A stretch of 45,037 nt of DNA from Candidatus Altimarinota bacterium (GCA_028697205.1 JAQVFO010000009.1:1-45037), one strand, 5' to 3'. Counted from the first letter of the stretch, positions 12,448-26,343 are shown. Notes: generated from the letters alone by a model not told the origin. Program-made: numbers and translations.

Positions 12448-12909
12448 TTAATCTTCTAAATCTTCTCAGTCTACTCATAATCATAAAGGTGTTAAATCTG
12501 CTCATTCTTCGATATCTAAATCCGGAGGAGTATCAAGTAATTCTAAAAATGGATTAAAAAATTCTCATTCTTTTCATAAATCATCACTATTTGTAATAGG
12601 TCACTCTTTGATATTTGTTCATCAAAATTGAAAATCTAATTTTAACTCATTTTCTCTTCATTCTGCATTTTTCTCTCTAAATCAATCAATTCAATGTGTA
12701 AGTATAGATGTGATAATTTCTTTAGTGTCATTTCAAAAAGGAAGTTCTAATCATTTATTAAATACTTCTTCTAAACTTGCTTTTACTCAAGCAATCTTTT
12801 CAGCAATTTTTCTATAACTATCAGTATTATCTGGATTTTTTGCTGATTTTACTCTAAAGTATTCACGTGCTATATCTTCGTTTGATATTTTATTTTTTTC
12901 TCAAGACAT
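12448..12909 (-). CDS. Acidic hypothetical protein
   Basis: 153 residues, starting MSGEKNKISNEDIAREYFRV and ending in a very acidic tail (DGEDLED). No family is recognised. The N-terminal ~60 residues look helical (KIAEKIAGVKASLEEVF). The rest is rich in Asp, Glu, Gly and Pro (LLDTPPDLDIEEGADL) and is probably extended. There is no signal peptide or membrane segment, so it is likely cytoplasmic. It lies 56 bases downstream of the GlmU-like gene on the same strand and may be co-transcribed with it. The frame is supported by ATG start, shared terminator and UGA positions read as Gly. Confidence 0.7.
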
Positions 12910-12965
12910 ATAAAAAAGTTAAAATCTAATATATGTATTATACAACTTATTATATATTGTCAATA

Positions 12966-14144
12966 TTATTTTATTATTTCTCAAGGAGCTGTAAAACTTG
13001 ATGATTTTATCACTCTTCCAGGATATGTTGAAGTATTTATTCAAGTTTTTGTATTGTCTCAAATAATACATCAAAATTTCCTAAGTCCACTGTCAACTAA
13101 TTCTCACTTTATAGGAATTTTTATATTTGTTCAATCATGTCTCAGGTTTGCGCTTATAAATCAACCTCATATATTTACGTGATTTCAGATTACTGAATCT
13201 CAAACATAGCTTAAATGCGCTATATTTGTATAATCTCAAATAGAACTATTTTTTATTTCGTTACCATTTCATAACCTACAATTATCTCAAATTACTGTAT
13301 TTCATCTTATGTAAATATTTGGTCAAATTACTGAGTTTTCTCAGATAAATACATTTCATTCAATATATGTTCCTGATTTTAAAATACTTCATTTTCAAAG
13401 TATAATTTTTCAATTAATTGTTACATTTTTTTCTATTTTTCATTTCTTTTTTGATTTTTTTAAATTATTTAGAAAATATGTATTTGCTTTTAATATATCC
13501 CAAGGATATCAAATATCAATAAATTCTCATTTCATTTCTTTTAATTCAAATGGAAAATTTTTTAAAAAAATATTTAATCCACAAGTTAATTCTATTTCTC
13601 ATCTTTTAGATAATTTTACATCTTTTAGGTAGTCAATTATTTTTGAGTTAACTTTGTAAACTCACATATTTGCTAAATCTCAAATAAATTTTTCAGGTTT
13701 TTCTACTACTTCAACAACTTCATTTTTTTTATTTACCTTAAAAATTCAATATTTTTCTGGATTACTAACTTTTTTTACTAAACAACCAAATCATTTTAAT
13801 TTTGCTATTTTTTCTAAATCTTTCTTATCAAAAATTGAATCTCAATTCAAAACTATAAAATCTCATTTAATATTAATTCATTTTATAGCAGCACCAGTTC
13901 ATTTTTCTTCTCATTGTTCAACATAAGTAATTTTTACTTTTTTATATTTATCTTTAAAAGTTTCTCTAAATAATCACTGTTTGTATTTCACAATTATTAT
14001 AAATTCATCTACATATTTATGAAGTGAGTCAAGAGTATGTTCTAATATAGATTTTCCAAATACTTTAATTAATGGCTTTGGTGTTGTATCGGTAAGAGGT
14101 CTAAGTCTAGATCATTCACCAGCTGCTAGAATAATTGCCTTCAT
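12966..14144 (-). CDS. Bifunctional sugar-1-phosphate nucleotidylyltransferase/acetyltransferase (archaeal GlmU type)
   Basis: 392 residues. The N-terminal Rossmann nucleotidyltransferase domain starts MKAIILAAGEGSRLRPLT with the PKPLIKVFGK loop, a GTGAA substrate segment and LNGDSIF metal-binding Asp. The C-terminal half is a left-handed beta-helix of hexapeptide repeats (YVGDSVIGNHVNIGGG). It then reads ANLRHD and IGDNTKTGINTSTYPG, resembling the archaeal GlmU-like enzymes (MJ1101/ST0452 group) rather than standard bacterial GlmU. The likely product is UDP-N-acetylglucosamine or a related nucleotide sugar for peptidoglycan or surface glycans. Substrate specificity is not settled by sequence reading. 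The length suits that group (~400). Confidence 0.8.
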
Positions 14145-14314
14145 AAATATTATAATTAATTGATAGTTTATATTACATATTGGTATTTTAGCTTTTTTAT
14201 AAAAATTTCAAATAATTTAAGAAAATAAAAAAATTAGCTTTATTTTTACACTTTAGCTTGAAAAATAAGGAAAAGTAGATAAAATCTAGCAAATTATTTT
14301 TTTAATATATTTTA

Positions 14315-16918
<2,604 letters not shown>

Positions 16919-16930
16919 TAAATAAATTTT

Positions 16931-16968
16931 AAAAAGCCAAAATCATTTCGATTTTGGCTTTTTTTTTA
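16931..16968. terminator. Bidirectional terminator between gyrA and 16966 gene
   Basis: A 14-bp stem AAAAAGCCAAAATC/GATTTTGGCTTTTT with loop ATTTC and a T-run; A-run on the other side. It serves both convergent genes. Confidence 0.9.
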
Positions 16969-18903
16969 GGATAATGCTTTATCAAATTTTTGCCAATTCA
17001 ACATATCATTTCAATCTTGTCATTGTCATTTTATAAATTTTTTATAAAATTCATTTTCTAATACGTACATTCATTTAATTGAATTTCATGCAATGTAAGT
17101 TCATTTATGTTTGTAATTTGTAGTATTTATAAAAATAATTATTTGATTTAGTGTTTTATTTAGAAATCATTCTTTTGTTCCTTTTCATATTGAAGTTAAA
17201 ATTCAAATTAAGAATATTCTAACTTCATTTTTATCTAAGTAATTATCTCTTTCATTAAAAAATCAAACAAATTTTTTTTCTAATACTCTAAATATACTTT
17301 CTCTGTAACTCCATAAACTTCATAGATTTAAGTCTTCTAAAGTTTTTTTAAAAAATATAAGTTTTTCTAATCATTCTTTTGTTTTTGTGAATCACTTTTC
17401 TTCTAAAGAAAGTTCATCTATTTTTATTTTAGTTAATTTTCAATCTTCTTGATAATCTATACTTACTAATTCTCAAGATGAGTTTTTATTTAATATAGTA
17501 TTTTTTAAATCTAAGTTTTTTGAATTATTTCACTTAAACTCTACATTATTTTGTTCTTTTTCAAGTTTTGTTAATTCTTGATCTAGTTCTTTATTTTGAA
17601 TTCTTAATTCTTTTAATATTTCTTCTTCATTTTCTCATTTTGATATTATTTCAATAGATTTTTCATCTAGATGTTTTTCTATTATTTTTGATTTTTTTAT
17701 TTCAAATTCTTGTTTTTCTATTTTATTTTGTTTTTCTTCAATCTTTTTTAATTTTTCAATATTTTTTCATGCATCTCTTTTTGCGATTTCTATATCAACT
17801 TTTTCTTTTTGAATTTCTATTTCTTTAATTCAAAGTACTAATCAAATTAATTCTTTGATTGATCAAACTTTTATAACTGGTTTAAGTATTTTTACCATTT
17901 GTATTGCACTGTTTGTATTTTCTAGTTTAGAGTAAATTTCATCAGATTTTTCTTTTGATAGTTTATATTTTACAGATAAATTGTTTAAAATTACTTCTTT
18001 TTTAGCTTTAATTTCTACTCATAATCAATATGATAGAAGTTCTAAACTTGGTGTTTCAGTTTCTACTATATCTTGTTTTCATGCTTCTTCTAGATATTTT
18101 TCACGTGTAACTTTTTCATTTAATCATTGTTTAAATTTATCTAAACTTTCCGTATTTGTGAAATTATTTATTAGAGTTTCTGAAAGTTTGAAATTTGATT
18201 CAAGTATTTCTCTAAATCAAACATTTATTACTCAATCAACTATATATCAAAGTCATTTTTTCCTAAGTATATTTTCAGATGCTGAGTATTTTTTTCATCA
18301 CCATATTTTTTGCAATTCTTTTAACTTCTTGGCTCATATTTCTATATCTCATTTTCATAGCACATAAAGCAATCTTTCAGCAATTTCTAAATCTTTTAAT
18401 TGTAAGTCTTTAGCTAAGTATTGTATATATGATGCTAAAGCTACTGAGTTTATTTTATTAATATTTAAATCTCATAAATCTTTTTCAAAATTTGTAACAG
18501 AAATCTCAAATTTTTTTCATTTTCTTTTTCATTCGATAGTTTTATTTGTAGATTCATCTAATTTATCTAATCATTTATTTATTCTTGTATCTATCCAATT
18601 TGGATTTTTTAGTTTTTCTATATCTGAAAATTCACTATATATTCTTACTAATCAATTTCATGTATTTTTTTGGATATAGTTCTTATTTTCATTTATTTCT
18701 TTAAGTAAATCAATATATTCTTTTTTTGCATGATTAAATTCTTTTGAGTTTTCTCAATATCTTTCTTTTAACTCTTTAAAAATTGAAAATGATTCTTTGA
18801 TATATGATATGATTAAATCATCTGTTAATCATCAAATAATTTCGTTTGTTTTAATTTCAATAGACTCAAATGAATCATTTAGTATAACTTTTTGTGTTTG
18901 CAT
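16966..18903 (-). CDS. Large hypothetical coiled-coil protein, paralog of 18909 gene
   Basis: 645 residues, start MQTQKVILNDSF. Not assigned to a known family. The N-terminal motif RYGENSKEFNHAKKEY is echoed in the adjacent gene (DFGETSDLYKNALVEY). A long charged coiled coil rich in Lys, Glu and Ile covers about residues 345-450. The C-terminal ~130 residues (LGSLWSYRESIFRVLEKK) align by eye with the C-terminus of the neighbour (LLNLWKYRERIFKAIAEK). No signal peptide or clear membrane segment, so probably cytoplasmic. It starts 5 bases after the stop of the 18909-21707 gene and is therefore second in a two-gene operon. The pair probably arose by duplication and may form a hetero-oligomer (inference). 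Confidence 0.8.
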
Positions 18904-18908
18904 ATACT

Positions 18909-21707
18909 TTAAATATATTGTTTAAATTTATCTTGTAAGAATTGTCATTTATTATTTTTATCTGTAAATTTTTCTATAAAGCTTTTTTCAATAGGTGAGT
19001 ATCAAGTTTGAGTATCTTTTCATTGTCATATAACATTTATTTTCTTTATATCATTTTTTAATTCAGCAAAATTCTTGTTTATAAAACTTATCTTTGAATC
19101 ATTATTTATTGATTTAATTATACTGCCTAAAAATAATTTTATTTCTTCCTCTTTTAAAAAATCGTCATTTGCATTAAAAGAAATTCATCTTTTTTCAGCA
19201 ATAGCTTTAAATATTCATTCTCTGTATTTCCATAAATTTAATAAATTTAGTTCACTTAGAGTTTCAGTAAAATTTTTAAAATTCTCTTTTGTTTTTTCAC
19301 TTCATTTTATAAGAGTAGCCTCATAATTTGTTATAGGAAGATTTATTATTTCTCATGTATTACTAGTTGTTGTAAAACTATACTCTCAATTATTTCATGA
19401 TACTTTTGATGTTTCAGTATTTTGTGAGTTTATTATTTCATGGTTATTTTGGTTTTGAGATTTAATTCACTCTTCTTCTAATTCTTTTTTCTTTTGATAT
19501 TCATCAACTTCTTTTAGATAATCAGATTCTTTAATTTCTCATTTTAAAAACTTAAAATATGAGTCTTTAGTTGCTATGTCTTGTTCTATTTTTTTATCCA
19601 AGAACTCAATTTTAGTAATGTTTAATAAGATATCTTTTATTCTTGCTTCATCATTTGTTAACTGCTTAGATTTAAATCAAAGATATTCTATAAATTTATT
19701 TCTTATTTCCCATTGATATTTATTTTCATTTTCACCTTTTGGTTTAGGATTATTTTTTACAAATTTTTTAAATTCCGATAATACAAAATTTAAATCTAAT
19801 TCTTTTCAAATAAAAAAATCTTTAATTTTTGGTTTTGTCTTACTAATATCATCTATATTAATTCATTGTAATAATGAATTAATATCATATTTTATTTTTC
19901 AATCTCTATCAGATAAATAGAATTGTTGTTCATTTAAGATGGCTAACCATATTTTTTTTATTTTCTCACCACTTCATTTTCATCAAGCTATTTCTAACAA
20001 TTCTGGATATGCTGATTTTGCATTATCTAATGATAAAGTAGCTTCTAAAAATTTTTGATAAAATTTTTCTACATTTTCTTTTTGTATTCAGTTGTTTATT
20101 ATTATTTTTAAAATTTCTTCTTTATTAAATTGTAATGCAATTGTATTTATATGAGATAGGTATGATCATATGAATTCTTTATTTCAGAAGAATCATTTCT
20201 CTAATTCATAAGTGTTTACTCAATTTTTATCATTTAATTTTAAGTATGTTTCAGTGTATTCACTGAAATTTGGATTTAAAAATATTTCATTTGCAGTAAA
20301 ATTTTTTCAGATTAGCTTTGAATAAATAAAATCTAAATGTTTTAAATCATTTATTTTAAAAGATGATAAATATTTTAAATTAAAATAAGGAGAATCTATT
20401 ATTGTTTTTAATAATGATTCATCATTGAACATCTCAGGGGGAATAAGGTTTATTATTTTCTCAATTCAATTAAAACTACTTGTCTTTAATATTTCCTTTG
20501 TGAAATTTATATCGTTGTGTATCGTATATAATTGAGAATAATATCAATTTTGAATAAGTTTTAGTAGACTAGTGCTTATGTCTCAGTTGTTATTTATTCA
20601 ATTATTTAAAATGTAATCGTTTAAAGTATTTATTAATGTATCTGTAATATTTTTAGAATTTAATATTTCTATTACATCTTTGGCAGTTTTTGCTTTAATT
20701 TCAGAATGAATATTTATTAATTCAATTAATCATATAGCATCTTGTTCACTTATATCTTTTATAGAATTTGAATCTAAAATTATATTACTTAGTAATTTAA
20801 AATTATCTGATTTAGTATTTAAAAGAACAGTTCTATTTATTGCAGTATTTATATCAATTTCAGCGTTTGCTTTTATTTTTGAATTAATTAAAGATATGTC
20901 TTTATTTACTGGAAAATAAGTATATATTTTTGTTCATTCATCTTTTATACAATAGTCTATAAGGAAATCTAAAGCGCTTGGGTTGTCAATTTTTAAAAAT
21001 AATTGTTTGTAAAATAATTCTTTATTAAATAATCAATTATTAAATGCAACATTAAAATAAATATTATTTTCAATTAAGTTTTTTAAATTAACAGCATCAT
21101 TTATAAATTTATTTGATATATAAGAAATATTTTTACTATATGCTATAAAATATTTATTGATTTCAAGTCTTTGCTTCATTACAGGATTTAATTTGTTGTA
21201 TAGATTAGAATAATCAATATCCACAAATATATTGTTATTAAAAGAATAACGTAAGAACTTTTCAATAAATTCATTATTAGTTATAAATGTTAATTCATTT
21301 CAAGTAGAATGAATATAGTAATTAAATAATGCATTTAATTTATCTTCTTGAATAGATTGTATAGATATTGAATTTATTGTTTCAGGCTTTAATTTTATCA
21401 TTTCTATGAACATAGTTTGAAATTTTGTAAATTCATTTTCCACATTTTTTATATTATTATCTGAAATATCATCTTTAAGTTCAATAATCTGTTCATTTGT
21501 TTTTGAAGTAATTTCTTTTTTTAAAACATTTATTTTTTCTTTTATATTATTATATTCAACTAATGCATTTTTATATAGATCTGACGTTTCTCAAAAATCG
21601 GATTTGAAAGCATTTAAAATAATATTAGATTGATTTAATAGGTCTTCAATCTTCTCATTTTTATCAAATTGTGTATTATTAGAATTTATTTCTATATTTT
21701 CACTCAT
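18909..21707 (-). CDS. Very large hypothetical protein, paralog of 16966 gene
   Basis: 932 residues, start MSENIEINSNNTQFDKNEKI, first gene of a two-gene operon. No known family recognised. The N-terminal ~110 residues are helical and coiled-coil-like. A long middle region rich in Asn, Ile, Leu and Lys has helix-helix periodicity suggesting an alpha-solenoid. A short low-complexity segment (QKKKELEEEG, SQNQNNHE) leads to a C-terminal domain shared with the next gene (ELNLLNLWKYRERIF). No signal peptide or membrane helices. Asn and Ile are abundant, as expected for an AT-rich genome. Size and architecture suggest a scaffold or cytoskeletal role, but nothing in the sequence proves function. Confidence 0.8.
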
Positions 21708-21867
21708 TTTCCGAATTAATTTTTATTAATATTCTTCTAAATTTTAGCATAATTTCTACTTTTTATCAAAAAAACAAAGCTTTTCTTGAAAAAAAAAGAA
21801 TTTGTTTATAATATATCGACAAAACTAAAGAAAAATCGTTTAATTTTTAAAAATATAATCAAATTTT

Positions 21868-23691
21868 ATGAATATTACTAGTAATGAAATAAGACAAAAA
21901 TTTATAGAATTTTTTAAAGAACATTGACATAGTCAAATTCCTAGTGCATCTGTAGTTCCAGAAAATGATCCAACAGTTTTATTTACAACAGCTGGTATGC
22001 ATCCTCTTGTACCATATTTACTAGGGGAAAGACACCCACTTGGACAAAGACTTGTAAATTACCAAAAATGTATAAGAACAGGTGATATAGATGATGTTTG
22101 AGATAATAGTCATCTTACATTTTTTGAAATGCTTTGAAACTGGTCTTTGTGAGATTTTTTTAAAAAAGAGTCAATAAAATTTTCATTTGAATTGTTAACT
22201 TGAAAACAATATTTATGAATAGATAAAAATAAATTGTGTGTTACTGTTTTTGCTGGAGATGAAAATGCTCCAAGAGATGAGGAATCAGCGATTATTTGGC
22301 AAGAAATGTGAATGCCAAAAACAAGGATTTCATATATGTCAAAAAAGGATAATTGGTGGGGGCCAGCAGGGATTACTTGACCTTGTGGACCAGATACTGA
22401 GATTTTTTATCGGGTATGAAAAGAAGAATTTCCACCGATTGGAAGCAATGTAGAAACAGATGAAAAAAATTGGATGGAAATTTGGAATAATGTATTTATG
22501 GAATACTTAAAGGATGAAAATGGAAAGTTTAACTTAGCTTCAATGCAAAATGTAGATACTGGTATGGGACTTGAGAGAATTACAGCAGTTTTAAACTGAA
22601 AAATAACAGTTTATGATACTGATATATTTGTTGATATACTTGAAGTTATAGAAAAAACTCTTTGAAAAGATTATAATGATGAAACTAAAAAATCTATGAG
22701 AATAATTGCAGATCATACAAGAACATCTGTTATAATGATAAGTGATTGAATAGTTCCATCAAATGTGGATCAAGGTTATGTACTTAGAAGACTTTTAAGA
22801 AGAGCTATAAGAGAGTGATATAAATTAGGAAATAAATGACAATTTTTAAAATCAATAGCAGACAAGGTAATTTCAAAATTTGAGGGAATTTATGAAAGTG
22901 TAGCAAAAAATAAGAAAAATATAATTGAAGAAATAGAAAGAGAAGAAAAACAATTTTTATCAACACTTGAAAATTGATTAAAAGAGTTTGATAAACTTTT
23001 AAAATGATTTGAAATAGCTTTTGAAAAAACTTGAAAAAAAATTGAAGTTATTTCATGAGATAAAGCCTTTAAACTTTATGATACTTATGGTTTTCCTCTT
23101 GAAATGACAATTGAACTTGCAAATGAAAAATGATTAAAAGTAGATGAAAATTGATTTAAAGAATCCTTTAAAAAACATCAAGAACTATCAAGAGCTGGAG
23201 CTGAACAAAAATTTAAATGAGGGTTAGCGGATCATTCAGAACTTACAACTGCTCTTCATTCTGCAACTCATATGATGCTAGCTTGACTTAGAAAAGTTCT
23301 TTGAACTCATGTTCATCAAGCTTGATCAAATATAACTGCTGAAAGACTTAGATTTGATTTTACACATCCTGATAAAGTTACACCAGAACAATTAAAACAA
23401 GTAGAAGATTATGTAAATGAAGCTATTTCAAAAGAATGTGTTATGTCTTTAGATGAAGTAAAAAAAGAAGACGCAAAAAATGATCCAAATATAGAGGGAA
23501 GTTTTTGGGAAAAGTATCCTGATGTAGTAAAAGTGTATACTTTAAAATCTCCACTTTGAGAAGTTTATAGTAAGGAACTTTGTTGATGACCTCATGTAAC
23601 TACTACTTGTGGTATGTGAAAATTTAGAATTGTAAAAGAAGAAGCTAGTTCTAGGTGAGTAAGAAGAATAAAAGCAGTTTTAGAAAAGTAA
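21868..23691 (+). CDS. alaS: Alanyl-tRNA synthetase, short form without C-Ala domain
   Basis: 607 residues versus about 870 in E. coli. It charges tRNA-Ala. The class II aminoacylation core has [28 protein letters not shown] and [13 protein letters not shown]. The editing domain is present with its zinc ligands HSATH (His464, His468) and CGGPH (Cys572, His576), and the protein ends just after [17 protein letters not shown]. The C-terminal dimerisation/tRNA-elbow (C-Ala, DHHA1) domain is missing altogether and the downstream gene does not supply it. Similar miniature AlaRSs are known in candidate-phyla bacteria. Codon 182 is CGG in EIFY-x-VGK, a site where I recall Trp in relatives. A TATAAT at 21807-21812 could be its -10 box (weak). 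Confidence 0.95.
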
Positions 23692-23701
23692 AATACAAAA
23701 A

Positions 23702-24265
23702 ATGAAAAATAAAGTTATTAAAATAGTTTCAGTTTTTTTTATTTTTACATTGTTGTATCTTGTAAATAATTTTATTTGGTATTGAAATCTTTTTAATAGA
23801 TGTCAGTATACAGATAAAGAGTTAAATATTCCTGATTTAAAAAATTTAAAATTAATTTATTGATCTTGATTATTAGTATGAGATAGTGATGAAAATGCTT
23901 GATATGATTGTAATAAATCATTTAAAGATGTTTCAAAATATATATTAAATCCTGATGGTTTGGTAATGGATTTTAGTAATTATAAGCCAATTCCAGAAAA
24001 TTCTATATTTTTTATTTACAAAATTGTATCTATTGAAAAACATTGAATTACAACTATAGATTCTTGATGATGACCAAGTGTATTTTTTTTACTTAAAGAT
24101 TTACATTGAGAAATTTATGCAATACCAAAAGTTTTTTTAAATAATATAAATAATAAACAAAAATATTATTTTACTACTGATTTTGGAAGTTGAATTGTTA
24201 CACCAGTATATTATGAATATCCAAATATATTAAAAATATGAGACAAAGTTTTACAAATAAAATAA
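23702..24265 (+). CDS. Membrane-anchored hypothetical protein
   Basis: 187 residues, starting 10 bases after alaS and so probably co-transcribed. Residues 4-25 form a hydrophobic signal-anchor (VIKIVSVFFIFTLLYLVNNF). The rest is hydrophilic with alternating short strands (IPENSIFFIYKIVSIEKHGI) and no recognised catalytic motif; two Cys occur (CQYTD, YDCNK). It is probably an extracytoplasmic single-pass protein. There is no lipobox. No homolog is recognised from memory, and the link to alanylation is probably only positional. Confidence 0.7.
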
Positions 24266-24347
24266 TGTGATTAACTTAGAAATTATAAAACTTTCTTTTA
24301 AAAGTATAATTTCCATATAGATATTGGATTAATTTAAACAAAAATTT

Positions 24348-25340
24348 ATGAAAAAAATAAACATAACAGTTATAGGTTGATGATCAGGAACTTTTAATGT
24401 ACTTTATTGACTTAAAAAAATATTTACAGAGGAAGAAAGAAATCTTTCGGTAATTGTAACTATGACTGACTCTGGTTGAACTACTTGAGAAATAAGAGAT
24501 AAATATGGAGTATTACCACCAGGCGATATAAGAAGAGCAATAGCTGCATTAGCTAGAGATACTTGATTTGTAAGAAAATTATTTGAGTATAAATTTGTAG
24601 ATGAAGTTTGAGTAATTGGGTGAAATAAAATTTGAAATATACTTTTAACAGTTTTATCTGAGATAAAATGATGATTTGAAAGTGGATTGGAAGAAGCTTG
24701 TAAGATGTTTGACACAGAGTGACAAGTAATTCCTGTTACTCTTGAAGACGTTCATTTATGAGCTATATTTGATGATGGAACAAAGATAATTTGAGAAAAA
24801 TATATAGATGTGTCTGATAAAAATGTATTTGAAAGAACTCATAATTTAGATCAAAATGTTAAAGAAGCATTTTTAGTTTGAGAAAAGCTAGATTTAAATC
24901 CAAAAGCTTATGATGCAGTTATGAATGCGGATATAGTTATACTTTGACCTGGAGATTTTTATACAAGTCTTGTACCAAATTTACTTTTTAATGGGATGAA
25001 AGAAGCTTTAACAAAGACAAAAGCAAAAGTAGTTTATGTCTCAAATATAATGACAAAAAAATGAGAAACAACTCATTATGAATTACCTGATTTTATAGAT
25101 AATATAGAAAAATATGCAGGTAAAAATCTTGATTATGTGATAGTCAATAATGGACATATAAGTGATGAACTTGTAGAAAAGTATAAAGAAGAAGAATGAA
25201 AAAAACCAGTTAAAATGAAAGATACTTATGATTTTTCTTGAAAAAGTTATAAAATAATTGAAACCGATTTAGTAAATGAGAGTGATGTAGTTAGGCATGA
25301 CCCAGTTAAGTTAGGGAAAGTGATAAGAAGTTTAGTCTAA
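24348..25340 (+). CDS. YvcK/CofD-like gluconeogenesis and cell-wall regulator
   Basis: 330 residues. The N-terminus ITVIGGGSGTFNVLYGLKK is the family nucleotide-binding loop. VTMTDSGGTTGEIRDKYG, LPPGDIRRAIAAL and ADIVILGPGDFYTSLVPNLL are all hallmark YvcK segments. YvcK proteins bind UDP-sugars and are needed for growth on gluconeogenic carbon and for correct placement of penicillin-binding proteins; CofD homologs transfer a 2-phospholactate group. The absence of coenzyme F420 genes nearby favours YvcK. Length matches the family (~320). It begins 82 bases after the preceding gene and ends at a hairpin terminator. Several hallmark glycines are UGA codons. Confidence 0.9.
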
Positions 25341-25366
25341 AAAAATGGGAATTACCCATTTTTTTA
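25341..25366. terminator. Terminator after yvcK-like gene
   Basis: Stem AAATGGG/CCCATTT with loop AATTA and a T-run, directly after the stop codon; A-rich on the other side, so it may also serve the convergent small gene. Confidence 0.8.
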
Positions 25367-25370
25367 TTTA

Positions 25371-25550
25371 TTAAAAAACATCATCTAATTTTTTTTCTAT
25401 TTCTTCATCTAATCATGCCTTTTCAGCTTCTTCAATAATCTCAAATTTCTTTGATTTTATTCAAGCTTTTTTATAGTTTTCTTGGATTTCTTTAAGTTGT
25501 TTTTTTGTAACTCTAACTTTTGGTGGTGGTGGGGCAAATTCTTGAGACAT
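25371..25550 (-). CDS. Small hypothetical protein
   Basis: 59 residues, MSQEFAPPPPKVRVTKKQL then a charged helix (KKFEIIEEAEKAGLDEEIEK). A Pro-rich N-terminus followed by a Lys/Glu helix suggests a small soluble protein. It starts 30 bases downstream of recR and is probably its operon partner. Family unknown. The in-frame UGA codons fall at two glycine-compatible positions (KKAGIK, KAGLD), which supports real coding. Confidence 0.6.
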
Positions 25551-25580
25551 AATAAAAAGTCTTAAAAATTAATAATTATT

Positions 25581-26189
25581 TTAAATTTCTTTTCTTTCTT
25601 TTATTGCATTAAGAATTGTTATGTTGTCAGCATACTCTATATAACCAGAACTTAATCATCTACTTAGTCTTGTCATATTTACTTTATATTTAAGTCAAAG
25701 TCTTTCGATTTCTTCTTTTATATACATAGTTGTAGCTTCTCATTCTATATTTGGGTTTGTCGCTATAATTAGTTCAACTCTTTTGTTACTTTCACTTATT
25801 CTTTCCCATAGTTTTTTGAAGTTTAGATCAGCAACAAAAACTCAATTAATAGGAGAAATAGCTCATCAAAGTACATGGTAAACTCATGAGTATCAACCAG
25901 TTTGTTCAATTGTAAGTAAATCTAAGTATTCTTCAATTATACATATAGTATTTTGTTCTCTATTTTTTGAGGAACATATTTTACATATATCATCTTCTAT
26001 ATCTGTTAGAGCTCAGCAAATAGAGCATTTTGATACCTTGTGTTTTAAATCATTTAAGTTTTTTTTAAATTCCTCAATATAGTTTAAATTAGTATTTAGT
26101 AAAAAAAAGGCAAGTTTAGTTGCTGATTTTTCTCAGATTCATGGAAGTAGGCTTATTGTATTTATTATTTTTTTTAGAGCTTCTGGCAT
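25581..26189 (-). CDS. recR: Recombination mediator protein RecR
   Basis: 202 residues, the usual size. RecR with RecO helps load RecA at gaps. Visible features: N-terminal helix-hairpin-helix (SLLPGIGEKSATKLAFFLL), a C4 zinc finger (CSICGALTDIEDDICKICS), then the Toprim domain with CIIEEYLDLL and a C-terminal Walker-like GLSSGYIEYAD segment. The usual DnaX-RecR gene pairing is absent. Upstream is a heptad-repeat leader and the terminator of the rsmH operon, so recR probably has its own promoter. Confidence 0.95.
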
Positions 26190-26196
26190 AAAGTAT

Positions 26197-26231
26197 TGAA
26201 TAGTGTATAGTTAATAGTGAATAGTATATGG
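26197..26231. repeat. Heptanucleotide tandem repeat upstream of recR
   Basis: Five units of a 7-base degenerate repeat (TGAATAG, TGTATAG, TTAATAG, TGAATAG, TATATGG) placed immediately 5' of the recR start on the minus strand. Confidence 0.7.
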
Positions 26232-26240
26232 AGAAAAAAT

Positions 26241-26276
26241 AAAAAATCAAAAAAAGCTTCGTTGGTACAAAGCCTT
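26241..26276 (-). terminator. Terminator after the rsmH-ftsL operon
   Basis: On the minus strand AAGGCTTTG pairs with CGAAGCTTT (two wobbles) around loop TACCAA and is followed by TTTTGATTTTTT. Confidence 0.7.
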
Positions 26277-26343
26277 AATTTAATAAAATAGAATTTTTTA
26301 GATATTCAAAGGTATATTTTATTGAAATCTAATGGATAAAATT

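Noticed and set aside
17981-18367. Plus-strand open frames opposite the coiled-coil paralogs (also 19075-19326)
   Set aside because: Ser/Phe-rich antisense shadows of minus-strand coding sequence; no start context or neighbours supporting them.
21784-21812. Promoter for alaS (TATAAT at 21807)
   Set aside because: The -10 match is good but the -35 is weak and such matches are frequent by chance in AT-rich DNA; not listed as a feature.
26197-26231. CRISPR-like repeat array
   Set aside because: Units are 7 bases, contiguous and degenerate, with no spacers and no cas genes.
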